64,000 nt of DNA, from contig BEDY01000001.1 in assembly GCA_002335605.1 (NCBI GenBank), forward strand, positions 806,001 through 870,000, written 5' to 3'. Positions 36,272 through 47,350 of the stretch are shown piece by piece. The notes beneath the pieces are model-generated. The model was not told where the DNA came from. It did no database searches and saw only the letters and a program-made list of their open reading frames with translations. Position 1 is the first letter of the stretch. Each line of letters starts with the position of its first letter. Position numbers and translations under genes: made by a program. The DNA is from Prillingera fragicola (taxonomy: Eukaryota > Basidiomycota > Tremellomycetes > Trichosporonales > Trichosporonaceae).

Positions 36272-37461
36272 CTACTGGCCGCCCTGCTGCATCTGGCTCT
36301 GCTGCCAAGCCTGGAACTGGGGGTCGTTGACATCATATCCGTACGCGGCCCAGTAGGCGGCGTACTGCGCCCAAGCATCCGTGCCCTCGGCCGGCGGTGC
36401 GCCACTGGGTGCCGCTCCGGCACCTGCCGCTGCTGCAGCGTCGCCACCGGCAGCCTGCTGCTGATATCCGCCGTACGCATCGCCGCCCTGCTGGTAGCCG
36501 CCGTAGCCACCACCGCCGTAGCCGCCTCCGCCACGGTCGCCGCCGTTGCGTGCTTTGTCGTACTCGATACGGAGGACGAGGAGCAAGTCCTCTGCCAGCA
36601 CCCTTGCGCGCGATACCTGGTCGTCTGTTGGTGCAACCACGCTGATGTGCATGGGGTCGTCCGACTCGCGTCCAGTGTCGGTCTCGAGGAAGCCTGATCC
36701 GCGGCCCTTGATCTGAACACGGGCGCCAGTCTCGGCCTGGATAAACTTGACAAACATACCGCCGGGGCCGACGACCTTTGCGCGCACGTTAAAGTTGCGC
36801 ATGGGCTCGAGTTGGATAAAGAGCTTCTCTTCGGGCCACTTGGGGCGCTGGCCAACACCGGGGGGGAGGGGTGCGCCGGTTGCGCGCGAGCGAGCGATGA
36901 GGGTGCGCTCCTCGATCAAGGGACCAAGCTGCTGGTCAATCAAAGCCTGGACGTCGCGGACAGCGGCGTCAAGAATGACCTGCGAGGTGGCAGTGATGTG
37001 AAGGTAGAGAGGCATCTCTCCTGGGGGCATGCGAGTACGGTCGGGCACCCAGACACCCTTGGTCTCGATCGATGCTCCGGTCTCGTCCTCAATCTGGAAG
37101 TGTCAGCTCAACTCAGGCAGCGCTGCTGAAAGCAGCGCCAACGGCCTCCATCCCCACTCACCTGCTTCTGAGTCGACGCCTTGGTCATGACATAACGGTT
37201 ACGCAGGTCATTGATCTCAATGTCCTTGACAAACGCGCCATCGACGACAGCCCGCTTGACGAGCTCGGTGCCCGATGCGCCAGCTGGACGCAACGAGGCC
37301 GCAATCTTGGCCGCAATAGAAGCAGCCTTGGCCGCAGCCTCGCTTGCCTCCTGTGCCGAGACGGGTGCGCCAGCTGCAGGTGCGTCTGCTGGTGCTGCGT
37401 CGGCGTCCGACGGCGCGTCCCACCTGCTCTTGCGCTCGGTGGATTCTGTAGACTCGGCCAT
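36272..37461 (-). CDS. KH-domain RNA-binding protein, KHDC4/BLOM7-like
   Basis: Two exons (37162-37461 and 36272-37093; 68-nt intron) encode 373 aa. The hallmark is KDIEINDLRNRYVMTKASTQ, the start of the first KH-like domain of the KHDC4/BLOM7 family, continued by IEDETGASIETKG. A second KH domain has NVRAKVVGPGGMFVKFIQ (GxxG loop GPGG) and ETGARVQIKGRGSGF. The C-terminus is a Gly/Tyr/Gln-rich tail (GGYGGYQQ repeats) and ends in a YDVNDPQFQAWQQ segment. Human KHDC4 acts in pre-mRNA splicing; nuclear RNA binding is inferred here. The N-terminus (ERKSRWDAP) is also like splicing proteins. The start at 37461 is chosen for MAESTESTERKSRWD. Confidence 0.88.
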
Positions 37462-37781
37462 GGTGGTAGCTGGGTGTTTTGGGGGAGGTAGTGGACCGAT
37501 GAGAGAGAGGATGCGTGTCTCTGCTTTTGGGGTGTCCTCTGCCGATGCTGATGGGTGGGGTGTGGGATGTGGATGAGGTAGATTGAAATGTTGTTCTCGC
37601 CGCCGAAGAGACTGGTGGTGAGCAAGCAACGAACTGACCTACAGATGCCACACATATATCTCCGCTCTTATCGCCGAGGCTGCACCAGCATCAGAAGTCC
37701 AGCCGTCCGTCATTGTTGCTCGCCGCCACCAACAAGCATCCATTCTTGCATAGCACCCAGTCCGACAGGGCATCGGACAGA
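37462..37781. other. divergent promoter region, KH gene and nucleoporin
   Basis: About 320 bp between two head-to-head ATGs. No coding frame with support. It probably serves both genes. Confidence 0.55.
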
Positions 37782-39502
37782 ATGGCATTCTCATTCGGTA
37801 CGTACCGCAACTCCCGGTATTCTTGGATCCCTGCTTACAGAGCCAGGTGCTGCAGCACAGCCCCAGCAGCAGCAGCAAACCGCCTCGCCCTTTGGCAGTG
37901 AGTTACGATCAGCATTAACCAGTAGCACGCACTGACAAGCAAGACGCGGCAGCCCCTGCGACCAGCTCGACCAACGCATTCGCTGGATTTGGTGCAGCGG
38001 CAAACGCACAGCCCGCCCAGGCCTCTACCGCAGGACCATCACTGTTTGGTGCGGCCAACAACGCTCAGGCAGGCAGTAGCACGGGCGGCCTGTTTGGAAG
38101 CACGGCCAACAAGCCTGCATCTCTGTTCGGTAGTGCGAGCACCTCGACACCCGCCACGGGATCGGGCTTGTTTGGACAGCAACAGCAGCAGCCTGCTGCC
38201 GGTGGTGGTTTATTCGGACAGCAGCAGCAGCAGCCCGCTCAGCAGGGCACGAGTCTGTTCGGCCAGCAGCAGCAGCAGCCTGCCGGTGGTCTCTTTGGCC
38301 AGAACGCGGCAGGATCGAGCACGGGCACTGGAACTGGATTGTTTGGATCAACTGGACAGCAGCAGCCTGCCGGTGGTGGATTGTTTGGACAGCAGCAGCA
38401 GCAACAGCCTGCCGCAGGAGGACTGTTCGGATCGACCCAGCAGCAGCAACAGCAACCCGCTGCCGGTGGTCTGTTTGGCTCGACGAACACTGCACAGCCC
38501 GCTGGCGGTCTATTCGGCGCCAAGCCTGCAGGATCGACCTTTGGGCAGCCCCAGCAGCAGAACAGTCTGTTCGGTAGTACGGCGCAGCCGGCTGGTGGCC
38601 TGTTTAACAGCACCAACCAGCCTCAGCAAAACTCGCTCATCGGCCAGTCCACTACCAACTTGAACGCATCGACGGCGCAGCCGGCCAACCAGGACGATGT
38701 TGGCCAGCGCATGAAGGACGTCTTGGTGGCCTTTGACCCTACAACGCCCGAGTGCCGCTTCAAGACCTTCTTCTACAATGTTGTCGAGCCAGGAACGACG
38801 CACCAGTACGGCCGCCCACAGTTTGCCAACGATGACGCCAAGTGGGCACGCGCCGAGCGCGACAACCCGAACCCCAAGACAATGGTCCCCGTCATCGCAG
38901 TAGGATGGGCAGATGTCAAGCGCCGCGTGCAGGCTCAGGAGCAGACCGCCAGTGTGCACCAGCAGCGCGTCAAGGAGTTGAACCAGGCTCTGGCCAACCT
39001 CTCGCGGCAGACTGCTCTCTCAAACTCTGTCCGCCTCGCCTCCCTCCAGTCCCACCTCAACCAACTCTCCCAGCGCCTCATGCACCTTGCCGCCGTCTCT
39101 CCCTCCTTTGCACCCGCGATCAACAGTGCCTACCGCCCCGAAGACGGGGAAATGGCCGCGCAGCTGGCCGGCGTCAAGGACAGTCTCGAGGGTCGTGCGG
39201 CGCGTCCCGCAAAGGGCGGCCACGGCCTCGGCGGCGCGCCAAGGGCGCCAAGCAAGGGCCGCATGCTGGGCCAGATCAACGAGCTGTGGGGTGCGCTTGA
39301 GGAGGTGCGCAGGTTACGGCGCGCACGGGGTGCAGAGGCAAGCGGATGGGCAGGGGACGAAAAGGTGCTCGCGGAGATTGCGCTTGTGCTGGAGCAGCAG
39401 CAGGCGGCGATTGGCAAGCTGTCAGAGTTGGCGAGTGAGGCCGTGTTTGATGCCGACGTTATAAAGGCTGGGTTGAGCGGGGTCGAGGGTGCGCGAAAGT
39501 AG
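37782..39502 (+). CDS. NUP57: FG-nucleoporin of the NUP54/Nup57 family
   Basis: A 541-aa component of the nuclear pore central channel (Nsp1/Nup62 subcomplex). Exon 1 is only 16 nt (37782-37797); exon 2 is 37847-37897 (an alternative 3' splice site 6 nt upstream keeps the frame); exon 3 is 37944-39502. Residues 1 to about 230 form an FG domain with repeated GLFG/LFG units spaced by Gln/Ala, which bind transport receptors. The rest is the conserved Nup54 domain: a compact segment containing TPECRFKTFFYNVVEPG and then coiled coils (HQQRVKELNQALANLSRQTA, RMLGQINELWGALEEVRRLR) that assemble with Nup62/Nsp1 and Nup58/Nup49 partners. The Gln codons are largely CAG, making the FG region prone to length change. 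Confidence 0.93.
38170..38600 (+). repeat. CAG-rich imperfect tandem repeat coding GLFGQQQQ units
   Basis: Runs of three to five CAG codons alternate with GGNCTGTTNGG (GLFG) units, about eight copies with variable spacing. They code the FG domain of the nucleoporin and are in frame throughout. Confidence 0.85.
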
Positions 39503-39702
39503 GCTGGAGCGTAGAGCGTAGAGAGACGGCAGCATGCCGTTCGTTACAGTAGCATCATGACATGTCACCACCATCAACACATTTAAAAAATGGCTTCTAT
39601 CAATGCATGGGAACAGGAGACCCCTCTATAATCGTATCAAAAATAATCATGAAATGTAAATGCACTCCCGCCTGTGTATGACTCGCTGCGGCCGCAGCAA
39701 GT

Positions 39703-41312
39703 TCAGTCGTCCTCATTCTTCTCCTCCCACAGCACAGCTGTGCGTGCCTGCGGCTTGAACCGCGCCTGCTCGCCCATGCGGACTGCTTCCCACTCGACGC
39801 GCACAAAGACCCACATCCAGCGGCGCACGAGTTCGAGGGCTTCCATGAGGAACACGCCTGATTCCATGTCGTCAATGGTGTGCAGGTGGGAGGAGAGCTC
39901 GAGGGACCATGTGAGGCGGAGGATGAAGTCGAGGATTGTAAAGAGGTAGTATACGCTTGGGTCTGGAAGCAGCAGGGTCGGGCGGAGGCCAAAGTATGCT
40001 GCTGACACGGCGCGCGTCGAGGTGGGTGAGGGCGGGCCGAGGTCGAAGCTTGCGGCTGGGATGGGGCTGCGCTGGTTGCTCATGTCCCGGGATCCGAGTC
40101 TACGCTTGAGACCGGCGAGGATGCCGACGACGCCGCGGCGGTTGCCTTGTGGCGAGCCGCTGCGGCTTCCGGGGAGATAACCGCCATCGCGGCTTTGTGT
40201 GGGAAGCCAGGTGTCGAGATTGAGCAGGCTGAGTCCCCAGTCCTTTTGGACGTCCCAATAGAACGAAAAGAACGAGTTGACGACGACCGCGAGCAGCCAC
40301 ATCCTGAACATTGGGTGTTCACCAAACCAGCGCGATTCCTGGACAAGGTCGGCCGGGGAGACACCCTTGGCTGCCGCAATGTCCTTGACCACAGTCTTTT
40401 GCATTGCAGAAAGAAAGATGACGGGAAAGGCCGAGCAGTACTTCATCGCGTTGGCGAAAGGACGCATCGATTTCCAATTGGAGTGGTAAAACTCGACCAT
40501 GCACTGCCTGAAGCGCACAATGTAGGGAAGGCTGCGGCGTCAGCTGTGCACAGGTCTCGCGCGCCACACGCAACTCACCAGGTCATGCCGAGCGTAATCC
40601 ACTTTCCTACTCCATGCGGCGCGACACGGCCATGCGAGATGCCACCGAACGCAATCTGGTTGGCAGAAACATACAAGTCGCCGAGGACCTTTGCGAAAGA
40701 CGTCAAGATATCGGCGAGGATCACGTCGCAGAAGAAGATTGGCGCATTGGGTGGCGGTGCCAGGCAGCGCACGAATGCCCGCCGCAATGCACGGCGCTGC
40801 ATGCTCCCAAAACCGCGCATGGGGATGATGGCAGTAACGACTGGCCCAAGGCAAATGATACCCACGAGCCCACGCCAGCGCTCCATTGCTTCCGTGTCGT
40901 CACCCGTAATGACGCGGAACAGCACCCAGCCTGCCACACACCACGTCGAGTACCATGCAAACAGCCTGTACACTGGTCCATAGAGCTTTGCGCTCGACGG
41001 GCGGGACACGGGGCCGTTCGATCCAGGCGAGGGCGTGCGCGCCGGCGTTGGGGGCTCGGATGGGACTCCGCCGAGACCAAGCCCGCCGCCGTCCGCCATG
41101 GCGGACACGGGCGCGCCCATGTCGTCGCCGTCGCGAATGTCGAGGACCCACGATACTTCCAACCCTAAAAGATAGAGAACGTGCAGGTTGATGGCCCACA
41201 GGAGCTGCGCGAGGCCGACGAGAAAGAGGACGCGAAAGGGGAGGGGAAAGGTTGCGCTGAATTCTGGCAGTGGGAGGTTCCCCGGCGCGGAAGGCGGGGT
41301 GTCAATGTCCAT
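39703..41312 (-). CDS. ERD1: EXS-domain membrane protein, ERD1-like
   Basis: A 520-aa polytopic protein from two exons (40579-41312 and 39703-40531; 47-nt intron). It starts with a short cytosolic N-terminus, then PLPFRVLFLVGLAQLLWAIN and further hydrophobic spans. The EXS domain is seen as LPYIVRFRQCMVEFY, KYCSAFPVIFLSA, MWLLAVVVNSFFSFYWDVQ KDWGL and the ending SVYYLFTILDFILRLTWSLE. In yeast Erd1 resides in the Golgi, is needed for retention of luminal ER proteins and for Golgi phosphate recycling. It lacks the SPX domain of Pho91/Xpr1-type proteins, which favours ERD1. A Ser/Pro/Gly-rich loop (about residues 75-115 and again near 350) is larger than I expect for the family. Confidence 0.88.
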
Positions 41313-42348
41313 GGCGGCTTGCCGGTATGCACGGCCGCTGGCTGTGGGTATTGGCGTGCTGCTAGGTTGGCGTTATGCTGGACAAAGGTGCTGGAGAGTA
41401 GTGTTGTTGAAGCAAGCAGTGTGCTCGCGTTGGCACGGAGATCGTTTGCAGGTGCACGTCTTTTTGATCCCGATGATCCCGTAATGCGTGCCTGAATTGT
41501 TCTCTGGTGGCGACAGGGCGGGTTTTAATAGCAACAACAGACATAATTGCAGGCTGCAACGGGGCCATGAATGCAGCGTTAGGGTGTTGTGGTGAGAATG
41601 TCGTGCCATAGATCGGGGAGAGAGTAGGTGTCAACTTGATGCACGAGTTTGTTGGGAGTTTCTGATGAGGAAGAGGAAGAAGGAGGTTGATGGTCGAAAC
41701 GTCCGGTGTCTGAAACTCGACCTGCCCTGACCTGCAAGCCTGGCAGTAGTGGTGGTACAACTTGCGCGTCCCAGCAGAAAAATGCGCACCACGAACGCGT
41801 TCGGTGTGGTTGTGAAGAGCAAAGCTCAGAAGGCAGAGGCAAGCACAGACAGAATGTCATCCTTGCCACAGTGTCATCTCAAGCCCGTTGAGAGGAACAG
41901 TATGGTGAAGATGAGGTGAGAAGCCGGTGGAGAAGGAGTGGTTCTCAAGATATATTTTGTATTATTGTTAGGCTTCAACCAAGCTGCAAAGTCTGCCTGA
42001 ATCACCTCGAAGGATCTAATTAGTAAGAAAGATTGTTCACGAGTTAAAAGGTCCTCCAGATGCAGTAGGCTATGTTTTAAGATGCTCCTTGAGCTTCACT
42101 TAATTCGAGTAATAAATTGACTTTCCACAAGCCGTCGCCGTCTTCTGATATGAGAATTGAATTGTTAGGCTGCTAGATAGCCAAATGCTGCACACACAGG
42201 AATGCAAACATAAGGGACCAGACACAAACCGGTTCACAAATGCATGACTTATATGATCTACTTCGAGTATGCCCCCAGGGCACCACTCGCGTACTGTGCA
42301 GATTACGATCCCCATCTCCCTTGTCCAATCTCCAACCACGTACGACCC
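41313..42348. other. intergenic region
   Basis: About 1 kb between the ERD1-like start and the 3' end of the membrane-protein gene, both on the minus strand. The part from about 41940 to 42180 is AT-rich for this genome. A minus frame at 41579-41869 (96 codons) has no recognisable domain and may be the ERD1 leader. No RNA gene was seen. Confidence 0.5.
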
Positions 42349-43333
42349 CTACGACCTCTTGATCTTCTTGCCACCCCTGCGCTTCGGCACCTTGGCCCTG
42401 GTCTCCCACCCGCCGAGGTTGTACATGGTCCTGGCGAAGAACACGGCCGCCACAAACACGAAACACACCATAACACTCGCGCCCTCGGACAGGTGAAGTC
42501 CAAGCCCGTAGGGCCAGCCCAGCTCAGGCATGGGCCCACGGAGCGACAAGAACAATGCGGGCACAACGAGCGGCAACCAAGCGTCCGCCGCAGTCCATCC
42601 CCAGGGCTTGAGCTCGTTGGGGGTGGACACGAAGAACTCGGAAGCAAACCCGTTCAGACCAGAGATGTAAACAGCCGCAGCGGGCACACACATGAGCCAG
42701 GGTACGAGGACGAGCGTCGTCGGCGTCGCGGGCAGGGCGTGGATGAGCGTCCCGGGCTTGGTGGAGGCGCGGGAGCCGAGAAGGGGGATGACAGTGAAGC
42801 GGGTCAGAAGAAGGGTACGACCAAGAGCGTCGGGGATGGTGCACAGGAGCTCAAAGGTGAGGTTTGGGGTTTGGGGGATGAATGCGCGCAGAGGGGTGCG
42901 TGTCAGGAGGGTGTCTTGGAACGTGAGCTAGGCAAACATGAGGCAGAGAGGTGGAGGAAGCCACTTACGAATTGCCATGAACACGAGGCCGAGGGAGGGA
43001 TTAATGAGCCATGAAGGAGTGGTACCGGTCATCATGCCTGGTTGTCAGTTGCGTTCAGAACACGCCGAAGTGAGGCTCACAGACAAACGTCTCTCCACCA
43101 TACAGCAGCACGGCAATACCCAAACACTCTTGAAGCAAGCTTGAGCGCTTGAGTCCTCGATCCTTGGCTGCGCCGAGCGCCATAAAGTTGACACCCATCG
43201 AGAGCCGCATGGCTCCAAAGATGTCAAACGGCCCCACGGGGCAAAACGTGTGCATGGGCGTGACGAGGTGTGGGACATAGCCGTAGAGAGATGCCACGGA
43301 CTCTGCCCTTGCGAGAGCGCTTTTGGTTGCCAT
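42349..43333 (-). CDS. multi-span membrane protein of unknown function
   Basis: Three exons (43081-43333, 42969-43037, 42349-42914) give 295 aa. The junction to exon 3 uses an acceptor CCAAG at 42915-42919 because the more obvious CTAG site breaks the frame, so this border is less certain. The protein begins MATKSALARAESVASLYGYV and has hydrophobic segments around FDIFGAMRLSMGVNFMALG, CLGIAVLLYG, LINPSLGLVFMAI, LVPWLMCVPAAAVYISGL, AWLPLVVPALFLSL and VMVCFVFVAAVFFARTMY. It ends in a basic tail (KRRGGKKIKRS) that could be an ER-retention-type dibasic signal. No catalytic motif is visible, and I do not recognise the family. Confidence 0.75.
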
Positions 43334-43907
43334 TGTATCAGGCGGTGAGTAGGTGAGTGAGGAGGGCAACACGGGAGAAGTAGTGAAGGCAACACGAAAG
43401 GGATGCGGGTGAATCAAGAGGAGTGGAGGCAACGGTGGGCGAATCGGATCGAGCCGAATTTCCCGTGCATGTTATCAACTGTCCCGTTTCCACAAAGATA
43501 GGGTTGCTTTTGCCATGTAAGCGATCTCCTGGGCCAACAAAGGTATTAGTCTGACTCGATCTGCATATGGAGTGATGCATGGAGGTCCGTTCCGGCTACG
43601 GTATTGCTCGGTGGCCTCGGGAACCGGAGATCTCGCTTGGAATACCGATGGCGTTTGTTAATCGGAAGAGACCGATTAGGACGAGCGGATTAGGACAAGT
43701 ATTAGGATTGATTTCATTTTGCTTTTGAATTAATAATTTGGTAGGCACTGCCTGGCACAACCAACCGAGCAGGTGTCTGCGAGACCCTGGTTCTCGTCCA
43801 GAGTTGCTAACTACTTGTTGCTCTTATATATCCTCGCGTGTATCTCGCACTTTAGCAGCGTTTCCTGCTTCCTTCTTGTTTCTCTTGTAACAGTACACGC
43901 CGACAAT
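43334..43907. other. divergent promoter region
   Basis: About 570 bp between the head-to-head starts of the membrane-protein gene and the mitochondrial carrier. It has a short AT-rich stretch at about 43700-43740. No coding frame with support and no RNA gene. Confidence 0.55.
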
Positions 43908-45426
43908 ATGTCGACCACACACAAGAAACCCTACCCCTTCTGGTGAGTGTCACAACAATACCCGCCTGCCTGCAAATTTCGGAACACCAATAGGTGGCCG
44001 CCGATATCTACTCCAGTGGCCGGCGTCGCATCTCTGGCAGCTCCCTCTTGATAAGCACCAGGCTAACAACCCAGGCTTGGAGGTACGCTGTCCCACAATC
44101 ACCGCCGGATCCCAGCTAATCACATCTTCGCTGTCAGGTGTCGCCGCGTCGAGTGAGTCACCTTCCCCACCCACCCCGTACCCACATTCAAGCCCTCCTC
44201 CAGCTCCTCTACCCCCTGCACACACCCACTAACACGTCCCAGTGGCAGCATGCTGCACACATCCTCTCGATCTCATGCGCGTGTAAGTTGAACGTTTTTC
44301 CGGCATGCCGCCGGCAACACGTTCCTGTGCCTTTCGGCCTTGAACGATACCGCGGCAACGAGCAATGCCGAACCGATAGCCAGCAAGCAGCTAACATCAT
44401 TTAGTCGCCTGCAGACCGCGTCGACAAAAACGTCTCTCTCCGCTGCTGTCAAGGATGTGTTTGCCCACAAGGGTGAGTTTGGGCCTCGTTGACATCGGTG
44501 GTCGCTCTTGGTGGCGTGATTTTGAGATTCCGAACTGCGCAATAATTTCGGACACGTGGTCCGGAATCGCTCTCCGCAGCAGTCACCATCCGTCCGAAGC
44601 GTCTCTCGTCGTCTCCAGGAGCAATGCTCACTCTGCAGGTGTTCGCGGCTTCTACACGGGCCTCACGGCCTCCATCTTTCGCCAGATGACCTACTCCCTG
44701 ACCCGCTTCGGCGCCTACGACCGCATCAAGGCGCACATGATGGAGACGCACAACGGCAACCTCCACATGGGCCATCTCGTCCTCTGCGCTTCGGCTGCCG
44801 GTGCCCTGGGTGGTCTTGCCGGTAACCCCGCCGACATTGTTCTCGTGCGCATGGTCACGGACCCCACCAAGCCTCTCGCTCAGCAGGTGCACTACTCCAA
44901 CGCCGCGCAGGGTCTGTACAAGATGATCAGCACCGAGGGCTTCATGTCCATCTTCCGTGGTCTTGTCCCCAACACTGTCCGTGGCATTCTCATGAACTCG
45001 GCCCAGCTTGTGAGCTACGACACGTTCAAGTCAATGCTCCAGGAGAAGATGGACATGAAGGACGGTCTGGGTTTGCACTTCACCGCCTCGGCACTGGCGG
45101 GCACTGTCGCGACAACCATTTGCTCACCCGCCGACGTGGTCAAGAGCCGCGTTATGCACTCGTCGGGACCCGGTGGACCCATGCACATCCTGGCAGAGAG
45201 TATGAAGAAAGAGGGACCAGGCTTCCTGTTCAAGGGATGGCTGCCTTCGTGGAGTGAGTCGAGGTTGGGTGGCTGTTCTGAGAAGTATCGTACTAACGCC
45301 ACAGTCCGTCTCACCCCCAACACCATCTTCATGTTTGTCTTCCTCGAGCAGTTGAGGCATGTTACCGACCTCGTGCGGGCCAGCGACGTGCCCTCCCCTT
45401 CCGCCGTCGCCGCTGAGCTCAAGTAA
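43908..45426 (+). CDS. DIC1: mitochondrial carrier, dicarboxylate (DIC1) type
   Basis: A 300-aa inner-membrane carrier expected to exchange malate/succinate for phosphate. Seven exons: 43908-43942, 44075-44082 (8 nt), 44138-44152 (15 nt), 44243-44282, 44405-44472, 44639-45253 and 45305-45426, in phase to the stop. The three carrier repeats each show the PxDxx[KR]-type signature: HPLDLMRVR, NPADIVLVR and SPADVVKSR. The N-terminus WLGGVAASMAACCTHPLDL and the segment FYTGLTASIFRQMTYSLTRF match DIC/OGC-type carriers, as does FRGLVPNTVRGILMNSAQL. The two microexons are required to reach WLGGVAAS in frame. The first half of the gene holds five introns while repeats 2 and 3 are nearly uninterrupted. 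Substrate is inferred from family resemblance. Confidence 0.92.
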
Positions 45427-45753
45427 GCGAAACGCTCTTGCCTCTCTAGAATCTAGACTGGGACATTGAACTGAACGACAACGGGACCTGAGACGCCACA
45501 ACCACCACCCATCAAAGAAGGCCACGCACAGTCGGCCTTCTCCTCCACCGACGCATCACTAATGCACGCCCTCGGGCCATCATTGCTGTACACTGGAATG
45601 CATGCTGTACCATTTTTTTACCTCTTCTTCGTAATCCCTCCCCTGAGCGTACCCGTGAGCAAGCATTAGGATGAGAAAGGAGCACGACGACCCTCAACTC
45701 CTAACCCCCCTCCGAACTCCGACCCAGCGTACGACGCATCCTCAATTCGTATC
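45427..45753. other. intergenic region between convergent genes
   Basis: About 330 bp between the 3' ends of the carrier (+) and the PhzF-like gene (-). No supported coding frame. It should hold both terminators. Confidence 0.55.
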
Positions 45754-46786
45754 CTAAAACACCTCCAGCTCTCCCGACGCAGTCAACCAAGCAGGCCCGA
45801 CGAGCTTGACACGCCCCTCCTCCAGGCTACACTGCAGCACGCCGCCGCGGGCACTCGCCTGGGTGGCCGCCACGGTGGTGCCGGCGGTGAGACTGCCTGC
45901 GCCGCGGGTGTAGAATTCCGTCATGACGACGTGAGCTGAGCCGCACTGTGTTGTTAGCGGTGGCTGAGAGGGGGCACGCACGACTGGGTCCTCGTCTACG
46001 CCAAAGCCGGGGATGAAGACGCGAGAGTTTAGGTTGGGGGTCTGGCCGGTTGGGGGCAGGATTTGGACTAGGATGCAGTAGTGTTGCAGGTTTGGCAGCT
46101 GATGATTAGCGACGCCGCTGGAGAAGGACTTACGAGGGCCTTGGGATCGACTTTGAGACTCCCAATGTCCACGTCTGGGTTGAGCTCGACGAGGACGCTG
46201 AGGACGCCCGTTCCCCCGTCAAAGGTCGCGACTTGCTTGACATCCTTTGCGGACAGCTGGGGCGCGGCGGCAAAGACTGTTGGGAGATACTCTTCCGCCT
46301 CGGCTGGAGAGATGACAGATGCGGCTGAGATTTGAGGTAAGGAGAGACCGATGGAGGAGCCGTTCCGGCCGTTAGGGCCTTCTGCTTCCAGAGTGGCCGT
46401 CAACGCGCCCTTTGTGCGTGTGTTGAACGTAATGGCCGTGGCGGTCGGGTGGACGTTCTTGAACAGGGCTAGAGCCGCTGCGAGGGTTGCGTGGCCGCAC
46501 AGCGGGACTTCCTGCTTGTCAGTGCTGTCGCAGAGAGGAAACGCACAAATCCCGTGGGAGTGATCCAGCGAATGTCATATTCCGGCACCTGTCCCTGTAC
46601 ATCTTTGGGCACGACAAACGCCGTCATGGGCAGTTGAAAGTCCTTTGACAACGAGGTGAGGTAGGCTACATCGCCTGCGCGCTTGTCGTCTGCAGAGGGA
46701 AAGAGGACAACGCCGGCCTGGTTGCCTGCGTGTGGGGTGGGCGCGAATGCGTTTACTGCAAAGAAGCGCAGTGGGGTTGCTGTCAT
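45754..46786 (-). CDS. PhzF-like isomerase/epimerase family protein
   Basis: Four exons (46547-46786, 46134-46511, 45982-46098, 45754-45945), each a multiple of three, with introns of only 35-36 nt; 308 aa. Family motifs are FFAVNAFAPTPHAGNQAGVV, GFEVPLCGHATLAAA and FGVDEDPVCGSAHVV. PhzF folds as two similar halves and catalyses an isomerisation step in phenazine-making bacteria; fungal members mostly have unknown substrates. In the family an N-terminal Glu in a 'SET.F' segment is catalytic; here the region reads DFQLPMTAFVV, so the Glu seems to be Met. That suggests a changed or lost activity. There is no targeting peptide, and no phenazine genes lie nearby. Confidence 0.9.
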
Positions 46787-47350
46787 GGTGAGCAAGTGGT
46801 GGTCAGGAGTGAGGAGTGTGACCGGGGGCTGTGTGCATGTATAAGTAGTCCGAGTCACAAAGCACAGCGCTGTCCCGAGGCTGAGTCATGAACTGTATCC
46901 TTGGCAATGTTGTTCGAATCGAGTCTGATCGCAGGATGAAGAGTGGGTGGGGGATGACTCGGGCCGGTGACCGGTTAGTGTGGATGTGGGGGAGCACGAG
47001 GGGCGCACGCACAGACCGCATGGGCCAGCCCCCTTGGTCTCGATCGCAACCTGGCAGCAACATTACTCATTAGGGGTGGAATGTAAACACGCGTTTAGAT
47101 CCCGCTAAATAATTATTTGCTTCCGCTAATGAATCACATGTCCAGGTTGACCGGATTCAGGGTCCATGAATCAGGTTGCCACCATCACGCACAACACTCT
47201 CCTACGCTCTCTCTCTCTCTGTTGCTCTTTCTCATTCAACATTCAAACTACCGACTCCCCTCCCTCTACCCCCTTTCCTTCCCGACCACTGTGCTCGGGG
47301 GGACGCGAACAGCCTCCCCCGCGCATCTTCCCGCCTCTCTAATAGCCATC
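46787..47350. other. divergent promoter region with CT tract
   Basis: Region between the head-to-head PhzF-like and ADA3 genes. It carries a pure CT run at 47207-47220 followed by a pyrimidine-rich stretch to about 47290, on the ADA3 sense strand, and two TAATTAT/CTAAT-rich blocks near 47100-47130. No supported ORF. Confidence 0.5.
47207..47290 (+). promoter_or_regulatory. pyrimidine-rich tract upstream of ADA3
   Basis: A (CT)7 run and a long T/C-rich stretch lie 60-140 bp before the ADA3 ATG, the usual place for a fungal transcription start. Similar tracts precede PFK1 (about 49500) and YPK1 (57580-57670). The promoter role is inferred from position. Confidence 0.4.

Noticed and set aside
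41579..41869. 96-codon minus-strand ORF ahead of the ERD1-like gene
   Set aside because: No domain, low-complexity Ser run, mixed codon use; probably the leader of the downstream gene or chance.
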